DNA from: Saccharopolyspora_D taberi
GTDB lineage: Bacteria > Actinomycetota > Actinomycetes > Mycobacteriales > Pseudonocardiaceae
Direction of reading: 5' to 3'
Assembly (NCBI RefSeq): GCF_039534165.1
Contig: NZ_BAAAUX010000040.1
Location: 26,623 to 90,622, forward strand
Length of the DNA: 64,000 nucleotides
This document shows positions 48,352-56,746 of the stretch, in pieces. A model generated the notes under the pieces. The model saw only the letters and a list, made by a program, of their open reading frames with translations. It did not search any database and was not told the DNA's origin. Each line of letters starts with the position of its first letter. The first letter of the stretch is position 1. Made by a program: the position numbers and the translations under genes.

Positions 48352-49338
48352 ATGCGTCTCGGGTCCGCCGTTGCGCTAGCCCTGCTGCTGACCGCCACCG
48401 CGGTACCGGCCACCCAAGCGACATCGGCCGCCCAGGCAACAACGGCCTCGACCACCGTCCGGCTCGCCGACCTGCCCGCCAGGGCCGGGGAGCGGGAGGT
48501 GCGGCTCGCCGACCCGTTCAGCATGGTCGGCCTCACCTGGTCCGGCGCACCGCCGGACCAGGTGGAGATCAGCTCGCTGACCCCGTCCGGCTGGGGCCGC
48601 TGGACCGCGCTGCCCGCCGAGCGCGGTGCGAGCGAGCCGCTGTGGACCGGCCGGACCACGAGCGCCCGGGTGCGCGCGACCCGCGCGGGCGCGGACGTGA
48701 CCGGTGAGCTGGCGCTGGTCGCGCTCCGGCCGGATCCGGCGCCGACGGGCGCCCTGCGCACGGATGTGATCAAGCGCGCGGAGTGGGGCGCCGACGAGGG
48801 GCTCATGAAGTGGCCGCCGGAGCCGACCACCACCAAGGCGGCGATCGTCCACCACACGGCCGGGACCAACGACTACACCTGCGAGGAGTCCGCGGCGATC
48901 GTGCGCGGGATCTACGAGTTCCACGCGGTCACCCGGGGCTGGGGCGACATGGGCTACCACGTGCTCGTCGACAAGTGCGGGAACCGCTTCGAGGGCCGCA
49001 CCGGCGGGCTGGGCGGGAACGTGGTCGGAGCACACGCGATGGGCTTCAACCGCAACACCTTCGGCATCGCGATGCTCGGCGACTTCAGCGGCGTGGCGCC
49101 GCCGCAGAAGATGGTGACCGCGGTCGGCGAGATGGCCGGGTGGAAGCTCCGCCAGGCCGGGGTGCCGGTCGACGGCGAGACCAGGCTGGTCTCCGAGGGC
49201 GGGGAGAACGTGCTGTTCCCGCCCGGTGAAGAGGCCACGCTGCCGACGATCTTCGCCCACCGGGACGTCGCGCACACCGCCTGCCCCGGCGACCACGGCT
49301 ACACCAACCTAGCCGCAATCCGCCACGCCGCCATCTGA
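48352..49338 (+). CDS. Secreted PGRP-type N-acetylmuramoyl-L-alanine amidase (Rv3811-like)
   Basis: 328 residues from ATG 48352 with GGGGAGGTG upstream. A signal peptide (SAVALALLLTATAVPATQA) is followed by a beta-rich N-terminal region (VRLADPFSMVGLTWSG) and a C-terminal amidase_2/PGRP domain: IKRAEWGADEGLM, AAIVHHTAGTNDYTCEE (first zinc His), YEFHAVTRGWGDMGYHVLVD, GAHAMGFNRNTFGIAMLGDF and AHRDVAHTACPGD with the second zinc His and Cys. It should cleave the lactyl-alanine bond of peptidoglycan. Its position near glf matches Rv3811. Confidence 0.92.
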   Translation: MRLGSAVALALLLTATAVPATQATSAAQATTASTTVRLADLPARAGEREVRLADPFSMVGLTWSGAPPDQVEISSLTPSGWGRWTALPAERGASEPLWTGRTTSARVRATRAGADVTGELALVALRPDPAPTGALRTDVIKRAEWGADEGLMKWPPEPTTTKAAIVHHTAGTNDYTCEESAAIVRGIYEFHAVTRGWGDMGYHVLVDKCGNRFEGRTGGLGGNVVGAHAMGFNRNTFGIAMLGDFSGVAPPQKMVTAVGEMAGWKLRQAGVPVDGETRLVSEGGENVLFPPGEEATLPTIFAHRDVAHTACPGDHGYTNLAAIRHAAI

Positions 49339-49380
49339 CCACCGGTCTTCCGAAGCGGCTCCCGCCAGGCTGTTTTGATC

Positions 49381-49525
49381 TTCAAGCGGCGAAGCCGCTT
49401 AGCCCACCCGATCAACCGGCACCGCCGCGGGTTCTCAGGCGTCGCCTCGCGAGGACAGCTTTTTCCGTCGTATTGGACATACGTCGGAAAAAGATTCCGG
49501 AGCGAGGCGGCGTCTGAGGTTCCGC
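49381..49525 (+). repeat. Intergenic hairpin repeat element, copy A
   Basis: A 145-nt element filling the gap between the amidase and the HAD gene. It opens with the hairpin AAGCGGC-GAA-GCCGCTT (49384-49400), continues through CAACCGGCACCGCCGCGGGT, then forms a long second hairpin: GGTTCTCAGGCGTCGCCTCGC pairs with the end GCGAGGCGGCGTCTGAGG, and inside it CTTTTTCCGTCGTA pairs with TACGTCGGAAAAAG. A related copy in the opposite orientation lies at 56747-56889, with the same blocks in the same order. It may be a REP- or MITE-like element, a structured terminator or an RNA. No open frame is supported. Confidence 0.8.
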
Positions 49526-49566
49526 CAAGCGACCACGCACGCAGAACGAGGCCAAGACCTAAAACG

Positions 49567-50385
49567 TCACCACCAGCGTTCTAGGACCTGGGCTACTCCG
49601 TTGTCATTGTTAGTACCCGTCACCTCGTCGGCGACGGCCAGCGCGGACGCGTGCGCGTTGCGCATCGCGACGCCGTGGCCGGCCCAGGACAGCATCGGCA
49701 CGTCGTTGGGCATGTCGCCGAAGGCGATGACGTCGGCCTGCTCGACGCCGAGTTCGGCGGCGACCGCGCGCAGGCCGCTGGCCTTGTCCACCCCGGCCGC
49801 GGAGAACTCGATCAGCCCGGCGCCGGTCGAGTAGGTCAGCTGGAGCCGGGTGCCGATGACCTCGTGGGCCACCGCCGCCATCTCGTCGCTGGTCATCTTG
49901 TCGTGCAGCGCGAGCAGCTTGACCGCGGGCTTGCCCACGACCTGGTCGGTCGGCACCACCCGGATGTCGGAATTCGGCCACACCCGGCGGAAGTCCTCCT
50001 CGGCGAGGAACTGGTCATCGACCCGGTCGCGCGCGCCGTTGGTCGTGCGCTCCACCGCGAAGGCGCAGCCAGGCAGCTCGTGGTGCAGTTCACGCACCAC
50101 GTCGTGCAGGGTGACGCTGTCGATCGTGCTCGAGTCGAGCACGCGGTCGGCACCGGTGTCGTAGAGCACCGCGCCGTTCGAGCAGACCGCGACGCCGGCG
50201 ACGCCGAGGCCGTCGACCACCGTCGGCATCCAGCGCGGCGGACGCCCGGTGACCAGCACGAACGGCGTGCCCTCCGCGACCACCCGCTGCACTGTGGCAG
50301 CGGTCCGGCCGCTCACCCGCTCCATCGAGTCGAGCAGGGTGCCGTCCACGTCCGATGCCACCAGGCCAGGTTTGCGCACCCCCAC
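49567..50385 (-). CDS. HAD-superfamily phosphatase, Cof type (Rv3813c-like)
   Basis: 272 residues. HAD motif I is LVASDVDGTLLDS at residue 8 with the nucleophile Asp. Motif II is VLVTGRPP; the cap is the large alpha-beta C2B type; motif III Lys is in GKPAVKLLAL; motif IV is VIAFGDMPNDVPML. It likely dephosphorylates a sugar phosphate, nucleotide or flavin precursor. The gene order after the amidase matches Rv3813c. The stop lies 41 nt from repeat copy A. Confidence 0.92.
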   Translation of the reverse strand: MGVRKPGLVASDVDGTLLDSMERVSGRTAATVQRVVAEGTPFVLVTGRPPRWMPTVVDGLGVAGVAVCSNGAVLYDTGADRVLDSSTIDSVTLHDVVRELHHELPGCAFAVERTTNGARDRVDDQFLAEEDFRRVWPNSDIRVVPTDQVVGKPAVKLLALHDKMTSDEMAAVAHEVIGTRLQLTYSTGAGLIEFSAAGVDKASGLRAVAAELGVEQADVIAFGDMPNDVPMLSWAGHGVAMRNAHASALAVADEVTGTNNDNGVAQVLERWW

Positions 50386-50454
50386 ATCCTGCCTGCGGAA
50401 AGGCGCGGAGGGGACGCGATTCCGGCCACGTCACAGCAGGAGGAGATCACCCGA

Positions 50455-50460
50455 TACGGT
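50455..50460 (+). promoter_or_regulatory. TACGGT -10 element, leaderless start of the LLM oxidoreductase
   Basis: TACGGT ends 7 nt before GTG 50468, identical in sequence and spacing to the element before the quinone oxidoreductase at 4834. Confidence 0.6.
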
Positions 50461-50467
50461 CAAAGGC

Positions 50468-51340
50468 GTGCGTGTTGGCATCGTGATTCTCCCCGAGCAC
50501 CGTTGGTGGGCGGCCGAACCGCTGTGGCGGATGGCAGAGGAGTACGGCTTCGCCCACGGCTGGACCTACGACCACCTGGGCTACGGCTCCCTCGTGGACA
50601 AACCCTGGTTCGACGCGGTCCCGACGCTGACCGCCGCCGCCACGGCGACCTCCACGCTGCGGCTGGGCACCCTGGTGTCCTCGCCGAACTTCCGGCACCC
50701 GGTGCACTTCGCCCGCGAACTGACCGCGCTCGACGACATCGCCGACGGGCGGATCACGCTCGGCATCGGCGCGGGCGGGATCGGCTTCGACGCCCACGTT
50801 CTCGGCGGTTCCGAACTGCCCGCGAGCGCGCGGGTGGACCGGTTCGCCGAGTTCGTCGAGCTGCTGGACCTGGTGCTCACCAGGGACAACACCACCTACC
50901 GCGGCGAGCACTTCACCGCCGTGGAGGCGCGGCGGGCGCCCGGCTGCGTGCAGGCGCCCCGGCTGCCGTTCGTGGTCGCCGCCAACGGCACCCGGATGAT
51001 GCGGCTGGCCGCGCGGTTCGGGCGGGGGTGGCTGACCACCGGCCGCTACACCGACGACCTGAACACCTGGTGGCGCTCGGTGGCGGACCTGTCGATGCGC
51101 TTCACCGACGTGGTCGCCGAGGAGGGCCGGGAAGGTCGGCGGATCGACCGCTACCTGTCGGTCGACGCGGCACCGGCGTACTCGCTGTCCAGCGTCGAGT
51201 ACTTCCGGGACGTGGTCGGCCGGGCCGGGGAGCTGGGCTTCACCGACGTCATCAGCCACTGGCCGCGCCCGGAGGAGCCCTACGCGGGCAAGGAGTCCAC
51301 AGTGGAGGAAATCGCCTCCGAGGTGCTGCCCGAGCTGTGA
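50468..51340 (+). CDS. LLM-class flavin (F420-type) oxidoreductase
   Basis: 290 residues from GTG 50468 (VRVGIVILPEHRWWAAEPLW). TIM-barrel bacterial-luciferase-like family: FAHGWTYDHLGYGSLVDKPW, LRLGTLVSSPNFRHPVHFAR, GRITLGIGAGGIGFD and APRLPFVVAANGTRMMRLAA. In actinobacteria such proteins mostly use F420, but the cofactor cannot be told here. The substrate is unknown. The leaderless promoter fixes the start and rules out the longer frame from 50249. Confidence 0.87.
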   Translation: MRVGIVILPEHRWWAAEPLWRMAEEYGFAHGWTYDHLGYGSLVDKPWFDAVPTLTAAATATSTLRLGTLVSSPNFRHPVHFARELTALDDIADGRITLGIGAGGIGFDAHVLGGSELPASARVDRFAEFVELLDLVLTRDNTTYRGEHFTAVEARRAPGCVQAPRLPFVVAANGTRMMRLAARFGRGWLTTGRYTDDLNTWWRSVADLSMRFTDVVAEEGREGRRIDRYLSVDAAPAYSLSSVEYFRDVVGRAGELGFTDVISHWPRPEEPYAGKESTVEEIASEVLPEL

Positions 51341-51388
51341 GTGTGCGGGCGGCGGCCCGCGGGTAGGCGCGGGGCGGAGGTGAGCGCG

Positions 51389-52009
51389 ATGTCCGACCGG
51401 ACGACCGCCCGGAACCTGCTGGAGCAGGGCGGGACCACCTACGCCGCGCAGGCCGGGATCAAGCTGGAGAACAAGCCCGCGCCGCTGTACCGGCTGCTGG
51501 TGCTGTCGGTGCTGCTGTCCACCCGGATCAAGGCCGACATCGCGGTCGCGGCGGCCCGCGAGCTCGCCGAGTTCGGCACGCCGGAGAAGATGCGGAACGC
51601 GACCTGGCAGCAGCGGGTCGACGCGCTCGGCCGCGCGCACTACGTCCGCTACGACGAGAGCACGGCGACCGCGCTCGGCGAAGGCGCTCAACTGCTGCTC
51701 GACGAGTACGGCGGCGACCTGCGCAAACTCCGGGACGACGACGTCCGCGCGATGCAGCGGAGGCTGCGCGAGGTGCCCCGGATGGGCCCGGTCGGCGTGC
51801 ACATCTTCTGCCGCGAGGCGCAGGCCGTCTGGCCGGAGCTGCGGCCCTACCTGGACAAGAAGGCGCTCCAGGGCGCGGAGAAGGTCGGCCTGCCGACCGA
51901 TCCGCGGCGGCTCGCCGAGCTGGTCGCCGATGACGACCTGGCCCGGCTCGCCGCCGCCCTGGTCCGGGTCGAGCTGGAGAAGGACCTGCGCGAGAAGGTC
52001 AGCGCTTAG
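51389..52009 (+). CDS. HhH-GPD superfamily protein, endonuclease III-like
   Basis: 206 residues from ATG 51389 behind GGAGG. The HhH-GPD fold is visible: LYRLLVLSVLLSTRIKADIA at the N-terminal helices and RRLREVPRMGPVGVHIFCRE as the helix-hairpin-helix. The conserved catalytic Lys of the hairpin in bifunctional glycosylases (G-GRKTA in EndoIII) is absent, and there is no C-terminal four-Cys iron-sulfur loop. It may bind DNA or be a monofunctional glycosylase. The 3' end overlaps convergent serS by 11 nt. Confidence 0.75.
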   Translation: MSDRTTARNLLEQGGTTYAAQAGIKLENKPAPLYRLLVLSVLLSTRIKADIAVAAARELAEFGTPEKMRNATWQQRVDALGRAHYVRYDESTATALGEGAQLLLDEYGGDLRKLRDDDVRAMQRRLREVPRMGPVGVHIFCREAQAVWPELRPYLDKKALQGAEKVGLPTDPRRLAELVADDDLARLAAALVRVELEKDLREKVSA

Positions 52010-53264
52010 GTTCGAGGACCTCTCGGCCGCCGAGGAACGGCCGCAGCGCCTCGGGCACCCGGACCGAACCGTCGGCCTGCTGGTGGTTCTCCAGGATCGC
52101 GACGATCCAGCGGGTGGTGGCCAGCGTGCCGTTGAGGGTGGCCGCGAACCGGGTCGGGCCGTCGGCCTCCCGGTAGCGGGTGTTGAGCCGCCGCGCCTGG
52201 AACGTCGTGCAGTTCGAGGTGGAGGTCAGCTCGCGGTAGGTCTGCTGGCTGGGGATCCACGCCTCGCAGTCGTACTTGCGGGCCGCGCTCGCGCCGAGGT
52301 CGCCCGCCGCGGTGTCGATCACCCGGTACGGGACCTCGATCTTGGCGAGCATCTCCTCCTCCCAGGCCAGCAGCCGCTCGTGCTCGGCCACCGCGTCCTC
52401 CTCGCGGCAGTACACGAACATCTCCAGCTTGTTGAACTGGTGCACGCGGATGATGCCGCGGGTGTCGCGGCCGTAGGACCCGGCCTCGCGGCGGAAGCAC
52501 GACGACCAGCCCGCGTAGCGCAGCGGGCCTTCGGAGAGGTCGACGATCTCGCCCGCGTGGTAGCCCGCCAGCGGCACCTCGGAAGTGCCGACCAGGTACA
52601 GGTCGTCCTCCTCCAGCCGGTAGACCTCGGTGGCGTGGGCGCCGAGGAAGCCGGTGCCCTCCATGATCTCCGGGCGCACCAGCACCGGCGGCACGACCAG
52701 CGTGAACCCGGCGGCCGACGCCTGCGCTGCGGCCATGTTCAGCAGCGCGAGCTCCAGCTGGGCGCCGATGCCGGTGAGGAAGTAGAACCGGGCGCCCGCG
52801 ACCTTCGCGCCGCGCTCCATGTCCATCGCGCCCAGGCCGGTGCCCAGCTCCAGGTGGTCCTTGACCTCGAAGTCGAACTCACCGGGCACGCCGACGTGCT
52901 TGAGCACGGCGTAGTCGTCCTCGCCGCCCGGCGGGACGCCCGGGCCGACGATGTTGGAGATCTTCTTCTGCGCCTCGGTCAGCGCCTGGTCGGCCTCGTT
53001 CTGCTCGACCTCGGCGGCCTTGACCTGCGCGGCCAGCTCCTTGGCCTGCTTGAGCAGCGCCTCCCGCTCCTCGCCCTTGGCCTTGCCGACCTGCTTGCCG
53101 AGCTGCTTCTGCTCGGCGCGCAGCGAGTCCGCGCGCGACACCGCTGACCTGCGACGCTCGTCGGCGGACAGCAGCGAGTCCACCACCGCCGCGTCCTCGC
53201 CCCGCGCGCGCTGCGAGGCGCGCACCGCTTCCGGATCCTCGCGTAGCATCTTCAGGTCGATCAC
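51999..53264 (-). CDS. serS: Seryl-tRNA synthetase
   Basis: 421 residues. The N-terminal antiparallel coiled-coil arm that reads the long variable arm of tRNA-Ser is seen at MIDLKMLREDPEAVRASQRA and LLKQAKELAAQVKAAEVEQN. Class II catalytic motifs follow: motif 2 in SSCFRREAGSYGRDTRGIIR and motif 3 in ATLNGTLATTRWIVAILENH. VGTSEVPLAGYHAGEIVD is the family signature. It charges tRNA-Ser, and tRNA-Sec if present. It corresponds to Rv3834c and is single-copy in the window. No T-box or other leader is seen. Confidence 0.97.
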   Translation of the reverse strand: MIDLKMLREDPEAVRASQRARGEDAAVVDSLLSADERRRSAVSRADSLRAEQKQLGKQVGKAKGEEREALLKQAKELAAQVKAAEVEQNEADQALTEAQKKISNIVGPGVPPGGEDDYAVLKHVGVPGEFDFEVKDHLELGTGLGAMDMERGAKVAGARFYFLTGIGAQLELALLNMAAAQASAAGFTLVVPPVLVRPEIMEGTGFLGAHATEVYRLEEDDLYLVGTSEVPLAGYHAGEIVDLSEGPLRYAGWSSCFRREAGSYGRDTRGIIRVHQFNKLEMFVYCREEDAVAEHERLLAWEEEMLAKIEVPYRVIDTAAGDLGASAARKYDCEAWIPSQQTYRELTSTSNCTTFQARRLNTRYREADGPTRFAATLNGTLATTRWIVAILENHQQADGSVRVPEALRPFLGGREVLEPKR

Positions 53265-53368
53265 AGCAGGTCAGCCTAGCCGCCCCGCGCGTGACCACGA
53301 TCCCTGGGTGGGGCCGACGGCCGGGTGCGCCTGATCGAGGTTCCGCCACTCCGCGAGCGCGGAAAGGA

Positions 53369-54532
53369 TCACCCCGGAATGCGGTGCGGGACGAAGGCGG
53401 CGCCGTCGTCGGTGATCAGGCCCGCGGTCTCCCGGATGCCCAGGCCCGCCGAGCTGTCGCCTACCACCCACGCGCCGAGCGCGGGCCGCATCCCGTCGAA
53501 CTCCGGCAGCGGGTCGAACGCCTGGTAGACGTAGCCCTCCTCGCCGTAGAAGCCGCCGGTCTCGGTCTCCCAGCCCGGCGCGACGACGGAGATGTTGTTG
53601 CCCTCGCGGCCCAGCAGCGGCTTGCGCACGTACTCGGTGAGCAGTCCGGGCTGGCCGATGTAGGCGGGCAGCAGGTTCGGGTGTCCGGGGTGCATCTCCC
53701 ACAGGACCGCGAGCAGCGCCTTGTTCGACAGCAGCATCTTCCACAGCGGTTCGACCCACTGGGTGGCCGGAAGCGAGCCGACCGCGTGCTTGCCGAAGTC
53801 GTCGTCGACCATCCACTCCCAGGGGTAGATCTTGACGACCGAGCCCATCGGCGCCTCTTCGAGGTCGACGAAGCGCTCCAGCAGGCTGTCCCAGCCGATC
53901 TCCTCGATGGCCAGGCCGATGGTGTTCAGCCCCGCCTCGGCCGCGGTCTCCTGGAGGTAGGCCGCGGTGATGTTGTCCTCACCGCTGGTGTCCGAGCTCG
54001 ACCAGGTGAAGTGGACCTCGTCGGTGCCCAGCTGCTGCCCGATCTCCTGCCAGCGCTCGACCAGCTTCTCGTGGATCGAGTTCCACTGGTCGTCGCCCTC
54101 GTGGCACTCGGTCAGCCAGTGCCACTGCACGACCGCCGCCTCCAGCAGCGAGGTCGGGGTGTCGGCGTTGTACTCCAGCAGCTTGGCCGGGCCGGAGCCG
54201 TCGTAGCGCAGGTCGAAGCGGCCGTAGAGGTGCGGGTCGTGCCGCTTCCAGGACTCGGCGATGTGCGGCCACACCCACTCCGGGATGCCGAAGTCCCGGT
54301 ACCGCTCGGTGGTGATCACGTGGTCCACGGCGTCCAGGCACATCGAGTGCAGCAGCTCGACGTCGGCCTCCAGCGACAGCACCTCGTCGAGGGCGAACTC
54401 GTAGTGCACGCCCTCGTCCCAGTACGGCCGCTTCGAGCCGTCGGCGGCCCGCGCGGGGGTGCCGAAGACCAGGCCGAGCTCCTCGACCTTCCGCTGCCAG
54501 TCGGGCCGCCGCTCCGTCGTTCTGCGCCGCAA
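53369..54532 (-). CDS. Glutathionylspermidine synthase-like ATP-grasp protein (YgiC-like)
   Basis: 387 residues from TTG 54530-54532, two bases after the upstream stop and with GGGAGC 6 nt ahead. It resembles the C-terminal synthetase domain of GspS, without the amidase: YWDEGVHYEFALDEVLSLEA, RFDLRYDGSGPAKLLEYNAD, TPTSLLEAAVVQWHWL and GYVYQAFDPLPEF. ATP-grasp enzymes of this group form amide bonds; mycothiol-making actinobacteria lack glutathionylspermidine, so the true substrate is unknown. It is paired with a YgiB-like protein, as ygiBC is in Escherichia coli. Confidence 0.85.
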   Translation of the reverse strand: MRRRTTERRPDWQRKVEELGLVFGTPARAADGSKRPYWDEGVHYEFALDEVLSLEADVELLHSMCLDAVDHVITTERYRDFGIPEWVWPHIAESWKRHDPHLYGRFDLRYDGSGPAKLLEYNADTPTSLLEAAVVQWHWLTECHEGDDQWNSIHEKLVERWQEIGQQLGTDEVHFTWSSSDTSGEDNITAAYLQETAAEAGLNTIGLAIEEIGWDSLLERFVDLEEAPMGSVVKIYPWEWMVDDDFGKHAVGSLPATQWVEPLWKMLLSNKALLAVLWEMHPGHPNLLPAYIGQPGLLTEYVRKPLLGREGNNISVVAPGWETETGGFYGEEGYVYQAFDPLPEFDGMRPALGAWVVGDSSAGLGIRETAGLITDDGAAFVPHRIPG

Positions 54533-54534
54533 GG

Positions 54535-55191
54535 TCAGCTCCCAGCGCTGCCGGACTTGTTGCTGATGCCGAACCCACCGCGCTGGATGGTGCTGCCCTT
54601 GGTGTTCTTGATGGTGCTGTCGGCGGGCTTGGTGAAGTTCGGGCTGGAAACCGGCTGGCCGATGCCGGGTGCGGGCTGGCCGGGCGAGGTGTAGCCGTAG
54701 CGGTACTGGGCCTGGCCGAAGCCCCCGCCGGGCAGGATGATCGGCATGAAGAACATGCCGGTGTGGGCGTCGTAGCTGCCGCCGTTGGCCCGGACGTAGT
54801 TCTCGTCGCACAGCTCGTCGCGGTCCTGCGTGACCTGCCCGTTCGGCGGCGCCGCCGCGCAGTACTGCGTCACGGCGTCGCGTTCCTGGCTGTAGGCCGC
54901 GCCCTGGTAGAAGGCGGCGACCAGGGCCACCACGCCGACCGTGACACCGCCGCCGATCATCACCCGGCGGCGGGCCTGGGTCTTGCGCGCGGCCTCGGCG
55001 AGCTCGGCGGCCTGCTTCTCCTCGCGCCGCTTCTCGGCGGCGATGCGGGCGCGCTTCTCGGCGAGCGTGGGCTCGCGCGGTGTCGTCGTCTCCGGATCCT
55101 GGAATCGCATCTGGCCCGGACGCGGTTCCGGCTCCCCCGGCGTCGGTCCCTGCGGCTTGTCGTCGTCCACTGCTCCGCCACTTTCCGTCAT
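54535..55191 (-). CDS. Membrane-anchored protein upstream of YgiC-like gene (YgiB-like)
   Basis: 218 residues from ATG 55189-55191 with GGGAG 5 nt upstream. A charged, Pro-rich N-terminus and a coiled-coil-like stretch (LAEKRARIAAEKRREEKQAA) precede one span (VMIGGGVTVGVVALVAAFYQ). The outer part has two Cys (TQYCAAAPP and DELCDENY), is Gly-rich (ILPGGGFGQAQYRYGYTSPG) and ends with STIQRGGFGISNKSGS. The Gly-rich domain and the linkage to the ATP-grasp gene recall DUF1190/YgiB, but similarity is by pattern only. Confidence 0.6.
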   Translation of the reverse strand: MTESGGAVDDDKPQGPTPGEPEPRPGQMRFQDPETTTPREPTLAEKRARIAAEKRREEKQAAELAEAARKTQARRRVMIGGGVTVGVVALVAAFYQGAAYSQERDAVTQYCAAAPPNGQVTQDRDELCDENYVRANGGSYDAHTGMFFMPIILPGGGFGQAQYRYGYTSPGQPAPGIGQPVSSPNFTKPADSTIKNTKGSTIQRGGFGISNKSGSAGS

Positions 55192-55322
55192 CGCCACTCC
55201 CAGCAGCAACAGTACCCATCCGAGTGTTGGCCCGGCGTGTGCCATTGGGACGGCGCGGGCCGCGAATCGGTTTCGAACCGAGATCAACGCGCATCAGGCA
55301 GGCCGGAGGCGGCCGAGGCATC

Positions 55323-56336
55323 ATGTGTTCGATGTCCGACACCGAATCCTCTCCCCGCCCCAGCCGGAAGAAGCCGAACACCCGGCTGGTGATGATCTCG
55401 GCCGCGATCGGCGCGATGCTGATCCTCGTCATCAGCGCGCTGCTGAACTGGCCGGCGGGCAACAACAGGTCCGGTGTCGGCGGACCGGGCAAGATCGGAT
55501 CGGCGCCCGCCCCGGAAGCGGTGTTCAGCGCGGCGGCGGGGACCTGCCTGAACTGGACCGCGCCGGACGCGGCGGACATCAGCCAGGTCACCTGCGCCGA
55601 GCCGCACCTGTTCGAGGTCACCGGGACCGCGGATCTGAAGGCGGAGTTCGGCGACCAGGCCCCCTACCCCGACACCGAGCGCTGGCAGCAGCTCAAGGCC
55701 GAGCGCTGCACCGAGGTGTCGAGGGGCTTCCTGTCCGGCCGGTTCGACCCGCACGGCCGGTTCGCGGTCGGCGCGTTCACGCCCAGCGAGCAGGGCTGGG
55801 CCAAGGGCGACCGCAAGCTGCACTGCGGGCTCCAGCAGCCCGGACCGTCCGGCAAGCTGTACCGGATCACCGGCAGCGCCTCGAAGATGGACCAGTCCAA
55901 CATCTACCCCGAGGGCCGCTGCCTGGGCATCAACGGCACCGCGGTGTGGGACCCGGTGGACTGCGGCCAGCCGCACTCGGTGGAGATCACCGGGATCGTC
56001 GACCTCGGGCAGCAGTTCCCCGGCGGCTTCCCGGCGGAGACCGAGCAGGACGGCTTCCTGGCGGCGCGCTGCGAGGAGCTGTCGGCCGCCTACGCGGGCG
56101 GGCCGACCGTGGTGCGCGACAAGGGGCTCACGCCCTACTGGGACACGCTGCCGCCGGAGAGCTGGGACGCCGGGTCGCGCCAGGTGAACTGCAAGGTCAG
56201 CGCGCCGCTTCCGGACGGCAGCGGGCTGGCGCCGGTGACCGGCGGCGTCCGGGGCGAGGTGCGGGTCGGCCGGGAGCCCGGGCAGGTGGAGAGCGCACCG
56301 GTCGAACCGGGAGTTCCCGCCTCCGGCGAGCGCTGA
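55323..56336 (+). CDS. Membrane-anchored septum-formation-like protein (Rv3835-like)
   Basis: 337 residues from ATG 55323 (GAGG 4 nt upstream). A short cytosolic tail (SSPRPSRKKPNTR) and one span (LVMISAAIGAMLILVISALL) lead to an extracytoplasmic domain with two similar halves. Each half has a Cys-containing start and a C-x-PH motif (TCAEPHLFEVTG and DCGQPHSVEITG), as in the septum-formation domain of actinobacteria. Even-numbered Cys residues suggest disulfides. It occupies the Rv3835 position next to serS and before the Rv3836-like zincin. The function is unknown. Confidence 0.82.
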   Translation: MCSMSDTESSPRPSRKKPNTRLVMISAAIGAMLILVISALLNWPAGNNRSGVGGPGKIGSAPAPEAVFSAAAGTCLNWTAPDAADISQVTCAEPHLFEVTGTADLKAEFGDQAPYPDTERWQQLKAERCTEVSRGFLSGRFDPHGRFAVGAFTPSEQGWAKGDRKLHCGLQQPGPSGKLYRITGSASKMDQSNIYPEGRCLGINGTAVWDPVDCGQPHSVEITGIVDLGQQFPGGFPAETEQDGFLAARCEELSAAYAGGPTVVRDKGLTPYWDTLPPESWDAGSRQVNCKVSAPLPDGSGLAPVTGGVRGEVRVGREPGQVESAPVEPGVPASGER

Positions 56337-56354
56337 GCGGGTAGAACTGGAGCC

Positions 56355-56705
56355 GTGCCGGTGGAGATGACCAGGGCGCGGTTCGACGAGCTCGTCGGGG
56401 ACGCGCTCGACCTGCTGCCCCCCGAGTTCGCGTCCGCGATGAACAACGTCGTGGTGCTCGTCGAGGACCGCCATCCCGAGGAGCCCGAGCTGCTCGGGCT
56501 GTACGAGGGCATCGCGCTGACCGAGCGCGACAGCACCTACGGCGGCTCGCTGCCGGACCGGATCACGATCTACCGCGACGCGCTGCTGGACATGTGCGCG
56601 GACGAGGAGGAGGTCGTCGACGAAGTCGCGGTGACCGTCATCCACGAGATCGCGCACCACTTCGGCATAGACGACGAGAAGCTGCACGAGCTGGGCTGGG
56701 GCTGA
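56355..56705 (+). CDS. Minimal zincin metallopeptidase-family protein (Rv3836-like)
   Basis: 116 residues from GTG 56355 (GGAG just upstream; ATG 56367 is an alternative). It contains TVIHEIAHHFGIDD, an HExxHxxGxxD metzincin-like zinc motif, in a very short protein, the family once called DUF3052-like or minigluzincin in actinobacteria. RITIYRDALLDMC precedes it. Substrates are unknown. It follows the septum-formation-like gene by 18 nt, as Rv3836 follows Rv3835. Confidence 0.88.
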   Translation: MPVEMTRARFDELVGDALDLLPPEFASAMNNVVVLVEDRHPEEPELLGLYEGIALTERDSTYGGSLPDRITIYRDALLDMCADEEEVVDEVAVTVIHEIAHHFGIDDEKLHELGWG

Positions 56706-56746
56706 TGTAAAGAGGTTGGACTCACCCCTGCGGGGCGGCGCAGGTA

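Noticed and set aside
49381..49525. Insertion sequence or transposase remnant at repeat copy A
   Set aside because: No transposase-like frame, no target-site duplication and total length near 145 nt. Only the hairpin structure and the second copy are supported.
54533..55621. Upstream extension that would fuse the ATP-grasp protein to another domain
   Set aside because: The extra sequence is a shadow of the YgiB-like gene in another frame. A TTG with a ribosome site at 54532 fits the family start.
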